Assembly (NCBI RefSeq): GCF_000368765.1
Contig: NZ_KB849654.1
Coordinates: 333,732 to 397,731 of the forward strand
Reading direction: 5' to 3'
Length of the DNA stretch: 64,000 nucleotides
Origin: Acinetobacter junii CIP 64.5
Lineage (GTDB): Bacteria > Pseudomonadota > Gammaproteobacteria > Pseudomonadales > Moraxellaceae
The notes beneath the pieces are model-generated. The model searched no databases. It saw nothing but the letters and a program-made list of their open reading frames with translations, and was not told the origin of the DNA. Below, in pieces: positions 49,171 to 59,213 of this stretch. The position numbers and the translations under genes were made by a program. The stretch's first letter is position 1. Every line of letters begins with the position of its first letter.

Positions 49171-49629
49171 ATGAATATTGGTAAAGTATCTCAAGCTTCA
49201 GGGGTCTCAACCAAAATGATTCGATACTATGAGCAGATTGGTTTGATCCCGACTGCGGGGCGTAATAATGCAGGTTATCGCTCCTACTCAGTGACTGATG
49301 TTGAACGTTTAAAGTTTATCAAGCGAAGTCGAGAATTGGGATTTTCAGTTGTGGAAATCTCAGATTTGCTTGATCTATGGAATGATCGCAATCGACAAAG
49401 TGCTGATGTAAAACGCTTAGCACTCGGACATATTGAGAAATTAGAACAACGCATAAACGACTTACAGCAAATGGCGAATACGCTGAAAGATTTAATCAAT
49501 TGCTGCGCAGGTGATGATCGACCTGAATGTCCGATTCTTGAGGGTCTCAAAGAACCGAGCAATGAAAATAAGGAACAGCATCACCATAATGATCTGCTAT
49601 CAATTTCACCATTAGCGAAGAAAAAATAA
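49171..49629 (+). CDS. cueR: MerR-family copper regulator
   Basis: A 152-residue activator. The N-terminal HTH begins MNIGKVSQASGVSTKMIRYY. A dimerisation helix follows, then the Cu(I)-binding loop CCAGDDRPECPIL with the conserved two-cysteine spacing. The tail is His-rich (EQHHHND), an unusual extra metal-binding candidate. GAGGAG precedes the ATG. It controls copA and, by the matching box, copZ. Confidence 0.94.
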   Translation: MNIGKVSQASGVSTKMIRYYEQIGLIPTAGRNNAGYRSYSVTDVERLKFIKRSRELGFSVVEISDLLDLWNDRNRQSADVKRLALGHIEKLEQRINDLQQMANTLKDLINCCAGDDRPECPILEGLKEPSNENKEQHHHNDLLSISPLAKKK

Positions 49630-49635
49630 GGTATT

Positions 49636-49665
49636 AAAAAGGGCTACGAAAATGTAGCCCTTAAA
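49636..49665. terminator. Intrinsic terminator between cueR and copZ
   Basis: GGGCTAC pairs with GTAGCCC, with AAAAA on the left and TT-rich sequence on the right. It can end both convergent transcripts. Confidence 0.75.
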
Positions 49666-49681
49666 CTTTGTCTAAATGATT

Positions 49682-49870
49682 TTAGCGCGGTGGGAAACCT
49701 GCTTCAGTCAATGCTTCAGCAACCTGCTCTTGTGTTGCTGTTGTTTCAACTGTCACTTTACGACTTGGTGGATCAGCAATCACTTTAGCATTTGCATCCA
49801 AAGCTTGAATTGCTCGAGTAACACCGCGAGCACAACCACCACACGTCATATTCTCTACATGAAATTCCAT
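49682..49870 (-). CDS. copZ: Copper chaperone (HMA domain)
   Basis: A 62-residue ferredoxin-like HMA protein with the metal site MTCGGC. It should carry Cu(I) to CopA or buffer the metal. Its own CueR-type promoter (49903-49933) makes it a separate unit of the same regulon, convergent with cueR. Confidence 0.9.
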   Translation of the reverse strand: MEFHVENMTCGGCARGVTRAIQALDANAKVIADPPSRKVTVETTATQEQVAEALTEAGFPPR

Positions 49871-49902
49871 GATATCTCTCCAATAAAATAGATGGTTAAT
49901 AG

Positions 49903-49933
49903 AATATATTCCTTCCCATCATTGTAAGGTCAA
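49903..49933 (-). promoter_or_regulatory. CueR-type promoter of copZ
   Basis: On the minus strand -35 TTGACC (49928-49933) and -10 TATATT (49903-49908) are 19 bases apart, and the spacer contains the dyad CCTT...AAGG. Same architecture as the copA promoter. Confidence 0.85.
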
Positions 49934-49987
49934 GCGATTTTTTACTTGATCTTCTTTAGAGTTAGGTTACACCTTAGCTACTAGAAA

Positions 49988-50012
49988 AAACTCGGAGAAC
50001 AACTCCAAGTTT
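49988..50012 (-). terminator. Intrinsic terminator of emrB
   Basis: AACT-GGAG pairs with CTCC-AGTT around five bases, followed on the minus strand by a T-run, 30 bases after the emrB stop. Confidence 0.65.
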
Positions 50013-50042
50013 AATTCAATGATTTCCACCTAAATCATGCGG

Positions 50043-51569
50043 TTAATGTGGTGCAGGGCCACCTACTATCGGCTTAGGTTTAGGACTTAACCAAATTAAT
50101 AGACTCGCAAACACAAACACCAAAGCCAAAATCATAAAGACATGATTTGCTGAAATCGTAATTGCTTCTTTATCGACAAGATTGGCGATCGTTGCCAAAG
50201 TAGCATCAGAAGAAAACCCATTTTGCAGCAATGTATTTTGAACCTCTTGTGGATGCAATGAATTAACCATTTCACTACGCGCCACTTTGGTGTGATCATC
50301 CCAAATCGTAACTGCAATCGAAGCACCGATTGCCCCTGCCATGGTTCTTAGAAAATTCATCAAACCTGCAGCAGATGCCATTTCTTGGGGAAGAACCGAG
50401 CCCATTGCAATATTAGACAACGGAATAAAGAAAAATGGGACAGCAAAACCCTGCAATATCTGAGGCCAAGCCAATGCCATAAAATCTGCATCAGTTACCC
50501 AAAATGCACGCATTAAGGTTACAACACCCAGCAAAGCCAAACCAAAACTCGCTAAAGCACGTGGATCATATTTGGTTGATAATTTGGCTACAATTGGAGA
50601 CATAGTCAAACTACCAAAGCCCATAGTTGCCGTTAGATAACCAGCCCATGTTGCGGTATATCCTAGATTGATTTGCAACCACTGTGGGATCAATACAATA
50701 CTGCCAAAAAATGCCCCAAACCCAAATGCTAAGGCAGTGACAGAAACTGCAAAACCTCGATGCCTAAAAACATATAAATTTACAACAGGGTGTTTTTCGG
50801 TTAACTCCCAAATCATAAAAACAATAAAACCAATCACGGCAATTAAAGCTAAAACGATAATACTACTACTGTTGAACCAGTCTTTTTCATGCCCAAGATC
50901 AAGCATGAGTTGTAACGCACCAATCCAAAGTACCAGCAATCCTAACCCAATGGCATCTATGCGTAATTTTTCTGTTTTGGTTTCAGCTACTGACAACAAA
51001 CGCATCGCAGCGAGAACACAAAATATTCCGACAGGTATATTGATAAAAAATATCCAATGCCATGATAAATTATCGCTAATCAAACCGCCTAAAATAGGAC
51101 CTAGAATAGGTCCAATCACCGTTGTCATTGCCCATAGCCCCATCGCTTGAGCATGTTTTTCAGGTGGGAAAATACGCATCAATAATGTTTGACTCAGTGG
51201 CATTAACGGTCCACCACAAAGCCCTTGTCCGATACGAAAAAAGACCAACATTTCTAATGAAGTCGCTAGACCGCATAAAAATGAAAAGACCGTAAAGCCA
51301 ATCAAACCAAAGACAAAGACACGAACCGTACCAAATCGCCCTGCCAACCATCCAGTTAAAGGAACACAGATGGCTTCAGCCACTGCATAAGACGTAATCA
51401 CCCAAGTTCCTTGAGAACTTGAAACGGCGAGGTTACCAGTGATATGAGGAACAGAAACGTTAGCAATCGTCGTGTCTAACACCACCATAAAGTTAGAAAG
51501 TGCAATTACAAAAGCTGCAAGCAATAATCGCCTACCACTGAGTTCTGCAAAAGGATTCTGAGTCTTCAT
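50043..51569 (-). CDS. emrB: MFS multidrug transporter, EmrB-like (DHA2)
   Basis: A 508-residue 14-helix drug/proton antiporter. Motif A (GRFGTVRVFV) and motif C (GPILGPILGG) of the DHA2 group are visible; the N-terminal MVVLDTTIANVSVPHI is typical. It lies six bases after the adaptor gene. No outer-membrane channel is adjacent, so it probably borrows TolC. Confidence 0.93.
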   Translation of the reverse strand: MKTQNPFAELSGRRLLLAAFVIALSNFMVVLDTTIANVSVPHITGNLAVSSSQGTWVITSYAVAEAICVPLTGWLAGRFGTVRVFVFGLIGFTVFSFLCGLATSLEMLVFFRIGQGLCGGPLMPLSQTLLMRIFPPEKHAQAMGLWAMTTVIGPILGPILGGLISDNLSWHWIFFINIPVGIFCVLAAMRLLSVAETKTEKLRIDAIGLGLLVLWIGALQLMLDLGHEKDWFNSSSIIVLALIAVIGFIVFMIWELTEKHPVVNLYVFRHRGFAVSVTALAFGFGAFFGSIVLIPQWLQINLGYTATWAGYLTATMGFGSLTMSPIVAKLSTKYDPRALASFGLALLGVVTLMRAFWVTDADFMALAWPQILQGFAVPFFFIPLSNIAMGSVLPQEMASAAGLMNFLRTMAGAIGASIAVTIWDDHTKVARSEMVNSLHPQEVQNTLLQNGFSSDATLATIANLVDKEAITISANHVFMILALVFVFASLLIWLSPKPKPIVGGPAPH

Positions 51570-51575
51570 GATGAA

Positions 51576-52712
51576 TTACTTCGATGCGAGATCAATATCT
51601 ACTTGCATTGAAAGACCTACTCGCAGAGGATGCTCAGCCAACTCTTTAGGATCTAAGGTAATGCGCACAGGTAAGCGCTGAACCACTTTAATCCAATTTC
51701 CAGTCGCATTTTGTGCAGGAATCAATGCAAAAGCAGCACCTGTTCCACCTGAGAAACCTTGAACTTTGCCGTGATAAACGACTTCATCCCCATATAAATC
51801 AGATGTTAATGTCACAGTTTGACCCGCTTTCACTTTTGCCAATTGGCTTTCTTTGAAGTTGGCATCTACATACAACGCTGAAACTGGTACGACAGACATC
51901 ATGACTGTTCCAGGTGCAGCACGCTGTCCAATTTGAATATTTTTACGTGTTACAACACCATCTACAGGGGCACGTATAACCGTTCTTTCCAAATCTAATA
52001 ATGCTTGATCAACATGTGCTTTTGCCACTAAAACATCTGGGGTTGAAGCCTCATTGACACCTTGAATCAAAGCATCGTTTGCTGCCAAAGTACTTACCGC
52101 AGCATTACGACTCGACATAGCTTGAGCAAGTCCTGCTTGAGCAAGCTCTAAACTGGCTTTTGCAGTCGAAACAGCACTTTGTGATTTACTTAATTCTTCT
52201 TTAGAAATTGCACCTGAAGCAGCAAGTTCGTTACGACGTTTTAACTCTAAACTCACTCGATCATATTCAGCTTGGGCTTTATTGACTTGAGCTTGAGCAC
52301 TTGTGATTTCATCTTTAGTTACAATCACTTGTGAATTCAGAGAGCTGCTATTTGCTTGGCTTTGTTTGTATTGACGTTGTGCTTTTGCTAGCTCCGCTTG
52401 AGCCTGTGCAAGTTGAATTTGTGCATCTCGTTGGTCGATTTTAACTAAGATATCGCCACGTTTAACCTGCTGTGTATCCTTCACTAAAACTTCAGCAACT
52501 TGTCCACCGATCATAGAGGTCACTTGTGCTGTTTCAGCACCAACATAGGCATTATCAGTGCTTACAGAATGATGAAAAAATAATGCCCAAATCCCATACA
52601 AAATTGCAGCTATGATAAGAATCAGGGCAAATAGTCCTAAAAACTTTTTACGCTTTGCTTTCATTGCATCATCAGATAAAGCTTGCTGTTCGTTGGTTTG
52701 GGAGTCAGTCAT
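51576..52712 (-). CDS. emrA: Membrane-fusion adaptor, EmrA-like
   Basis: A 378-residue HlyD/EmrA adaptor. One N-terminal membrane helix (about 27-48), then DNAYVGAETAQV, a long coiled coil (about 85-215) rich in Ala/Gln, and the barrel motif VRAPVDGVVTRKNIQIGQ. It couples EmrB to an outer-membrane channel. AGGA precedes the ATG. No TetR or MarR regulator is adjacent. Confidence 0.93.
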   Translation of the reverse strand: MTDSQTNEQQALSDDAMKAKRKKFLGLFALILIIAAILYGIWALFFHHSVSTDNAYVGAETAQVTSMIGGQVAEVLVKDTQQVKRGDILVKIDQRDAQIQLAQAQAELAKAQRQYKQSQANSSSLNSQVIVTKDEITSAQAQVNKAQAEYDRVSLELKRRNELAASGAISKEELSKSQSAVSTAKASLELAQAGLAQAMSSRNAAVSTLAANDALIQGVNEASTPDVLVAKAHVDQALLDLERTVIRAPVDGVVTRKNIQIGQRAAPGTVMMSVVPVSALYVDANFKESQLAKVKAGQTVTLTSDLYGDEVVYHGKVQGFSGGTGAAFALIPAQNATGNWIKVVQRLPVRITLDPKELAEHPLRVGLSMQVDIDLASK

Positions 52713-52934
52713 AAATTATTCCTGAAAATTAAATAGATCATTTACTTCTGTTTTAATCAGCCGATCAGTCTATGTATCGAAACTTAACCGAAAGTTAAAA
52801 ACAAAAGATAAATATGAACAAAAATTCCAGAGCATTCTACCGACAAATAATCATATTACGAGAATAAAAAAAATAACTGATGCGTTCAGTTCTAGCATTT
52901 TGATAATAATCAAAACTATTTATTTTCAGAAATA

Positions 52935-52962
52935 AAAAAAGCGCCGAATGGCGCTTTTTTGA
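52935..52962. terminator. Intrinsic terminator, thioesterase gene
   Basis: AAAAAAGCGCC pairs with GGCGCTTTTTT around GAAT, just beyond the thioesterase stop on the minus strand. Confidence 0.88.
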
Positions 52963-52976
52963 AATTTTTCAAAAAA

Positions 52977-53474
52977 TTAGAAAGCATATGATGCGATTGC
53001 AGTCGCTATTGGCTTATCGTCATTATTGACCATCGTCATGCGCATCGTGCATCCCTTACGCCCTAAGCGCAAAGTTTCTGCACGAGCGATAAAATATTTA
53101 CCACGACCAGGTGCAAGATAATCTACACGCATATCAACAGTAGCCAAACGAGAAACTTTTTTAATAGTATCGGGTAAATCCTCTGGCGTTGCATGGCGAT
53201 ATAGCTGTTCCATTGCAACCACTCCACCAATACTATCCAACATCGTTGCAGCAACACCACCATGCAAAATCTGGAACGCAACATTACCAATCAACTCTGG
53301 TTGCATCTCAATGTAGCCTTCAATTTGATCATCAACTACACGCATGACCATGCCACAATGCTTAAAAAATGGTGAAGAATTAAATGCTTTACAAAGCTGT
53401 TTTAATACCACGCCATGATCGGCTTTAGCACCTAACTGAATATTACCTGTCCAGTTTTTCTTTACATCATTCAT
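52977..53474 (-). CDS. Hotdog-fold thioesterase
   Basis: A 165-residue PaaI/4HBT-type acyl-CoA thioesterase. The ILHGGVAATMLDSIGG block is the HGG-type active-site helix of the family, and VDMRVDYLAPGRG the following strand. The acyl substrate is unknown. The gene is monocistronic and divergent from hemB. Confidence 0.87.
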   Translation of the reverse strand: MNDVKKNWTGNIQLGAKADHGVVLKQLCKAFNSSPFFKHCGMVMRVVDDQIEGYIEMQPELIGNVAFQILHGGVAATMLDSIGGVVAMEQLYRHATPEDLPDTIKKVSRLATVDMRVDYLAPGRGKYFIARAETLRLGRKGCTMRMTMVNNDDKPIATAIASYAF

Positions 53475-53689
53475 ACGCTGCCTGAATCCATAGATCGAAG
53501 CTGATGAGCATTGATAAATGCCTGCAAATACTTATGACTTATCATAAATACTGCACCACATGATCAAAATTTCAACAGCCCTTTTGAAACATCCCATAAT
53601 TTTTACAAAACCAAAATTATAGGGCTACAATAGTGAGGACATCGAATTGACCTAAGCCGCTAAGTTCTCCCCTAGCATGACTTAAATGA

Positions 53690-54745
<1,056 letters not shown>

Positions 54746-54762
54746 CTCTCCGAAGCTACAAC

Positions 54763-54793
54763 ACTCCTCACCTCTTTAATAAGGAGGGAGGGA
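54763..54793 (+). repeat. Palindromic repeat related to the 16-17 kb copies
   Basis: CTCCTCACCTCTTTAATAAG followed by GAGGGAGGGAT keeps the CCTC-TTTA-AAGGAGGG core of the copy at 16884-16921. It fills the 72-base gap between hemB and the next gene. Confidence 0.5.
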
Positions 54794-54817
54794 TCTTTAA
54801 ATTGGTTTGACGTTAAT

Positions 54818-55939
54818 ATGCATATTGCCATCATTGGTGCAGGGATCAGCGGCTTAATGACAGCTCTGGAACTTGCTGAACAAGGCTGTTTTGTTGATAT
54901 TTTTGATCAACAGCAAGCAGGTCAAGCTGCATCTTGGGCTGGTGGTGGTATTTTATCGCCTATGTATCCGTGGCGATATGCACCCGAAGTTAACCAATTA
55001 GCTCAGTTTGGAAAATCGCTCTATCAAATGTGGAATGAAAAACTCTACCCAATCACAGGGATTGATTTTCAGATTCACGATACAGGCATGCTAATTTTCG
55101 ATCAGGATGATTTTGATATTGGGTTGAGTTATGCAGCTAAGTTCAATGAGCCGATGCAACAATCAGAATATTTAAATCAGAATCAACTCAATCAGATTAA
55201 TCCACGTGTTTCAGCAAAATTCCGAGAAGCCATTTATTTTCCTCATCTATCCAATGTGCGGAATCCTCGCCTACTTCAATCTCTGATTAGTTATTTGAAA
55301 CAACATCCTTTGGTTCGTTTTTCTGAACATAGTCCAATCGAAAAGTTAATCATTCAAAAACATAAAATTAAGGGCTTGCAAAGCGAAGATGGTCACCAAC
55401 ACTTTGCTGATCATGTAGTTTTAACTTCAGGTGCGTGGACAAAGCATTGGGAAGAACAGTTACAACTGAATATTCCTGTTCGTCCTATCCAAGGTCAAAT
55501 GTTGTTATTCAAAACACCTGAAAATTGGCTTCCAACGATGTGCATGAATCAAGTGATGTATCTGATTCCACGTCAGGATGGTCATATCGTCTGTGGTTCA
55601 AGTATGGCGGACTGCGGTTTTAATACCACTGTAGATGATCAAACTCAGCAAGACATTTTGACAGCGTGCCTAGAAATGGTTCCCGAGCTAGCTCAATTTC
55701 CAATCGTAAAACGTTGGGCAGGCTTGCGCCCTAGCTCACCACATGGCATCCCATACATTGGGGCGATTCCAGAGGTTGAAAATTTGTGGGCAAACTTTGG
55801 ACATTTCCGCAATGGATTATGTATGGGAGCAGGTTCAGCACAACTACTGCGTCAGCTCATTCTAGAGCAACCGACATGTGTTGAACCAAACGCGTACTCT
55901 CCAACCCAACTACGAAAGAAACTCTTAGTCGTCGAGTAA
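54818..55939 (+). CDS. thiO: FAD-dependent amine oxidase, ThiO/glycine-oxidase-like
   Basis: A 373-residue DAO-family flavoprotein. The FAD dinucleotide fold begins IAIIGAGISGLMTALELAE, and WAGGGILSPMYPWRY is the ThiO-type substrate loop. The C-terminal GLRPSSPHGIPYIGA fits glycine oxidase. Its likely job is making iminoglycine for thiamin thiazole, but no thi genes are adjacent, so another amino-acid oxidase role is possible. Its 3' end overlaps the next, convergent gene by 15 bases. Confidence 0.82.
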   Translation: MHIAIIGAGISGLMTALELAEQGCFVDIFDQQQAGQAASWAGGGILSPMYPWRYAPEVNQLAQFGKSLYQMWNEKLYPITGIDFQIHDTGMLIFDQDDFDIGLSYAAKFNEPMQQSEYLNQNQLNQINPRVSAKFREAIYFPHLSNVRNPRLLQSLISYLKQHPLVRFSEHSPIEKLIIQKHKIKGLQSEDGHQHFADHVVLTSGAWTKHWEEQLQLNIPVRPIQGQMLLFKTPENWLPTMCMNQVMYLIPRQDGHIVCGSSMADCGFNTTVDDQTQQDILTACLEMVPELAQFPIVKRWAGLRPSSPHGIPYIGAIPEVENLWANFGHFRNGLCMGAGSAQLLRQLILEQPTCVEPNAYSPTQLRKKLLVVE

Positions 55940-56833
55940 AATTTCACCTAATGCGATATCTAAAGTTGGATATTGAAACTCAAAACCAAGAGCTTGTATG
56001 GCTTTAGGCTGTACATATTGACCATTTAAAATCAATTGTGATTGTTCGCCTAGAGCAAGCTCAAATACGAACTTTGGCAATGAGATAAAGGGTTTCCGCT
56101 TTAAGATTTTGCTAGCAATCTTAACGAATTGCTGTTGATTTGTTTGCTCAGGTGCAACGAGATTGTAAACCTTCTGCGCACTATTGGAGTCAAATAAAAA
56201 CTCTATTGCACTTAACACATCTTGGATATGAATCCACACTACTGGTTGTTGCCCTGAACCAATCTTACCCGCGGCATTTAATCGAATCGGCAACAACATT
56301 TGCGGCAAAATTCCACCACCTTGACCAAATACAATCCCCAAACGAATAATCTTCGTATTCTGTTGGGAAAACTTTAAAGCTGTTTGCTCCCAAGCTTGGC
56401 AAAGCTCAGACATAAAAATCGCCTGCGCTGGGGTGTTTTCATCACAACTGGTATTCCATTGCTCTTGTGGATCAATACCATAGTAGCCAATCGCTGAGCC
56501 AGAAATAATGCATTTAGGAAAAATCTGTTGCTGTTGCAACCACTCATAAAGTCGTTGGGTGGTATTGACACGACTATTAATTAATTGCTGTTTACGCTCA
56601 CTACTCCAGCGTTTTTGACCAATATTTTCACCCGCAAGATTGATGACATAATCAATTTGTTGGGTTTGAATCTGCTCAAATGAAGTCACCCATTGCAGAT
56701 CAGGGTGTTGTGAGGATTTATTCGTTTGTCGTGTTAGCGCAATGACCTTGTACTGTCTTTTCAACAAAAAAGGTAAAAGATGAGAACCAATAAATCCACT
56801 CGCCCCTGTTACCAATACAGTCAATTTTTGCAT
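55925..56833 (-). CDS. TIGR01777 family NAD-dependent epimerase-like protein
   Basis: About 302 residues, extended SDR fold. The nucleotide motif TGASGFIGSHL is at the N-terminus, NLAGENIGQKRWS is the family-specific block, and SGSAIGYYG holds the tyrosine. Same family as E. coli YfcH; function uncertain. The ATG at 56831-56833 follows AGGT and is preferred over an upstream TTG. Confidence 0.87.
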   Translation of the reverse strand: MQKLTVLVTGASGFIGSHLLPFLLKRQYKVIALTRQTNKSSQHPDLQWVTSFEQIQTQQIDYVINLAGENIGQKRWSSERKQQLINSRVNTTQRLYEWLQQQQIFPKCIISGSAIGYYGIDPQEQWNTSCDENTPAQAIFMSELCQAWEQTALKFSQQNTKIIRLGIVFGQGGGILPQMLLPIRLNAAGKIGSGQQPVVWIHIQDVLSAIEFLFDSNSAQKVYNLVAPEQTNQQQFVKIASKILKRKPFISLPKFVFELALGEQSQLILNGQYVQPKAIQALGFEFQYPTLDIALGEILLDD

Positions 56834-56909
56834 CGCACTACCTATCAAAAATCATGTCTATAGATAGTCTTAACAGAACAAGGGTGAATTACAAGTGAAC
56901 TTTATTAAC

Positions 56910-57356
56910 CTAGTTAAACATCTTGTTCGCCATTCGTTGTGCTTGTGCGCCATAGAACCACAATGTGATCAAATATAGAGGTATTGCAAGCATCAACCAC
57001 ATTACTACAACGATCACAAGAAAATTTGGCTGCTGTAAATACGCAATAAAGTTCTGCCAAACTTCAGGATCATTGCGACTAAAAATGAATAACCCGAGTA
57101 ATAATCCAAATAAGTTGTACCCCCAAAAAATTAAACTAAACATCAAAGTGAGTTTCTTTTTTTCAGTTGCAGTTGGGGCACGGCGTTGCTGTTTTAAAAA
57201 TTTGAATAAAACAAAAATAATAGCAATCAAATACGGAATTGCTGTAAGTACACCTGCAATATTATTTGGTAAAATAGCAGCCAGCACGCCTGCTACCAAA
57301 GTTGAAACCAAACAAATAATAAAAAACCATAAATAATATAAACGAAGTGAAATCAT
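56910..57356 (-). CDS. ABZJ_00895-type membrane protein
   Basis: A 148-residue protein with four hydrophobic helices (about 5-30, 35-55, 70-90, 110-135). The pattern resembles the ABZJ_00895 family known from Acinetobacter. Function unknown. It is transcribed away from the candidate RNA at 57.46 kb. Confidence 0.65.
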   Translation of the reverse strand: MISLRLYYLWFFIICLVSTLVAGVLAAILPNNIAGVLTAIPYLIAIIFVLFKFLKQQRRAPTATEKKKLTLMFSLIFWGYNLFGLLLGLFIFSRNDPEVWQNFIAYLQQPNFLVIVVVMWLMLAIPLYLITLWFYGAQAQRMANKMFN

Positions 57357-57663
57357 GTATTTAAACCCAATTTGAGTGGTTTCATTAATTAATTATAAAT
57401 TTTTTTCACTTTTTTTTCATTTTTATGTCAACCGATCAACATTCTTTAGCGTTATATAGGGTACAAGGTCGCAGCAACCGAATCTAAATTGCACGGCATC
57501 CGCAACGATTTTCGGTGACCTTTCATTATGACTCTCCATCTTTAGCATTTGTTTTGTTAGCAGCCAAAACTTTTGATAAAGATTTTGACCGACGATTTAT
57601 CATCACTCGAATCGTCGGTTTTTATTTTTCTAATGATACAAAAATAAAAATATAGGATTAGCC
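57357..57663. other. Intergenic region before the VOC gene
   Basis: 307 bases divided between the divergent promoter of the ABZJ_00895-type gene and the candidate RNA with its terminator. No protein-coding frame is supportable here. Confidence 0.5.
57462..57624 (+). ncRNA. Candidate structured small RNA or leader
   Basis: About 163 bases with nested pairing: GGTC (57467-57470) with GACC (57517-57520), ACCGAA with TTCGGT inside it, a hairpin GTTTTG/CAAAAC (57551-57570), and a terminator stem CCGACGATT/AATCGTCGG (57589-57618) followed by TTTTTAT. It lies 40 bases before the VOC gene. It is either a free small RNA or a terminating leader of that gene. No known RNA family is recognised. A plausible -10 is TTATAT just before. 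Confidence 0.45.
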
Positions 57664-58041
57664 ATGAACTCGATTATCTATTTTGAAATTCAATCCTCCA
57701 ATCCCAAACGCGATACTCAATTTTATCAAAATGTCTTTGGTTGGCATTTCGAGCATGTTGATGGCTTACCCATCGAATATTATCGTATTGAAACGGAAGG
57801 AATTCATGGTGGATTACTGCAACGTCCAATCGCAATCCTCTCAACTGAATGCGGTACCAATGCTTTTACCTGTACGATTGAAGTAGACAATTTTGATGAA
57901 ACAGCAGCCAAAATTTTAAGCTTGGGCGGTCTTATAGCGATGGATAAATTTGCGATTTCTCATCGTTGTTGGCAAGGCTATTTTCTCGACCTAGACAATA
58001 ATGTCTTTGGTATATGCGAAATAGATGAGAATGCAAAATGA
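57664..58041 (+). CDS. VOC-family (glyoxalase-like) protein
   Basis: A 125-residue protein with one vicinal-oxygen-chelate domain. IYFEIQSSNPKRDTQFYQNVFGW and GYFLDLDNNVFGICE are the two repeat halves. The second metal Glu is present in FGICE, but the first-half His is not clear, so catalysis is uncertain. Substrate unknown. Confidence 0.82.
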   Translation: MNSIIYFEIQSSNPKRDTQFYQNVFGWHFEHVDGLPIEYYRIETEGIHGGLLQRPIAILSTECGTNAFTCTIEVDNFDETAAKILSLGGLIAMDKFAISHRCWQGYFLDLDNNVFGICEIDENAK

Positions 58042-58091
58042 CAGTGTTATACTAAATTTTCATAAAATTAACATAGTTAATTCAAATAAAA

Positions 58092-58748
58092 ATGAAATGT
58101 CCAAACTGTCAAAACGAAGTTCTGAATGAGAATATCAATATCCAAACGGATATGGGGAAATGTCAAAACTGCAATCATCTATTCAGAGTATCTGAAAATT
58201 TTGATTCATCGCCCCAATTCGCTTTTGATATTAATCAACCACCCAAAGGTGCTTGGTATAAAAATGACATGCAAGAAATTAAACTTGGTGCAACCTTAAG
58301 AAGTCCAATCGCCTTTTTCTTGGTTCCATTTATGCTGATATGGTCAGGTGGTTCATTGGGTGGGATTTATGGTACCCAAATAGCAAACCAAGAATTTAGT
58401 CTTTTACAAAGTTTATTTGGTATCCCATTTATCATCGGTACATTAATCTTTGGTTTTTTTACTTTACTCGTCCTGTTTGGAAAAGTTGAACTCACCATAG
58501 ATCGTCAAGGCGGAAAGGTTTTTACAGGCATTGGGAAATTAGGTAAATCCAAATCTTTTATGTGGAATGAAGTGAGTCGAATCAGAGAAAATCATATTCA
58601 AAATGCTTCCAACAAACAACAAGGACAAATCTTTATAGATGCCGCGCAACCCATTCGCTTTGGTTTGGGCTTATCTCCAGAACGTCAACATTATATATTT
58701 CATACATTAAAACGAATACAAATGCAGTATAAACCTGAAAGAAGATAA
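58092..58748 (+). CDS. Zinc-ribbon membrane protein of unknown function
   Basis: A 218-residue protein. Two cysteine pairs at the N-terminus (CPNC, CQNC; about 3-27) form a zinc ribbon. Two membrane helices follow at about 75-100 and 112-138, then a soluble beta-rich C-terminal domain (IDRQGGKVFTGIGKLGK). No known family is named. The stop is three bases before the SMI1/KNR4 gene, so they are coupled. Confidence 0.7.
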   Translation: MKCPNCQNEVLNENINIQTDMGKCQNCNHLFRVSENFDSSPQFAFDINQPPKGAWYKNDMQEIKLGATLRSPIAFFLVPFMLIWSGGSLGGIYGTQIANQEFSLLQSLFGIPFIIGTLIFGFFTLLVLFGKVELTIDRQGGKVFTGIGKLGKSKSFMWNEVSRIRENHIQNASNKQQGQIFIDAAQPIRFGLGLSPERQHYIFHTLKRIQMQYKPERR

Positions 58749-58751
58749 TTC

Positions 58752-59147
58752 ATGGCTTTTCCAATTGAGGAACAATATATTTTAGAGGCTGAGAAAGAAC
58801 TCAATCTTGTATTTCCATCATCTTTTAAAAATAAAATGATGATCGAAAATGGTGGCAATATTTTTGTTGAAGATGATGATTGGCAAATTTTCCCATTTTT
58901 CGATCAATCCAATCAAAAAAGAAAAATACGTACATGCAACCATATCTTGCATGAAACAAAAATTGCGAAACAATGGACTGGCTTTCCATTACATGCCATT
59001 GCGATCGCCCGTAATGGATGCGGAGATTATTTAATTTTTCTTCCGCAGAAACACGACCCACATACGCTTTCAGATCTAGTCCATATTTGGTTTCATGGCA
59101 CCAATGAAATTCAACCCGTTGATTTAGATTTTAAAACGTTGGTATAG
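58752..59147 (+). CDS. SMI1/KNR4 (SUKH) family protein
   Basis: A 131-residue SUKH-fold protein. EAEKELNLVFPSSFKNKMMIENGG is the diagnostic N-terminal block, and GCGDYLIFLPQ the central strand. SUKH proteins are common immunity proteins for contact-dependent and polymorphic toxins, but no toxin gene is adjacent. It may be an orphan immunity gene or a housekeeping SUKH protein partnered with the membrane protein upstream. Confidence 0.82.
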   Translation: MAFPIEEQYILEAEKELNLVFPSSFKNKMMIENGGNIFVEDDDWQIFPFFDQSNQKRKIRTCNHILHETKIAKQWTGFPLHAIAIARNGCGDYLIFLPQKHDPHTLSDLVHIWFHGTNEIQPVDLDFKTLV

Positions 59148-59213
59148 AGCCTATTTAAAACGCTAAATCAATTTATCGCATCAGTATTTGATGATTAAAA
59201 TAAAAATTTGGAA

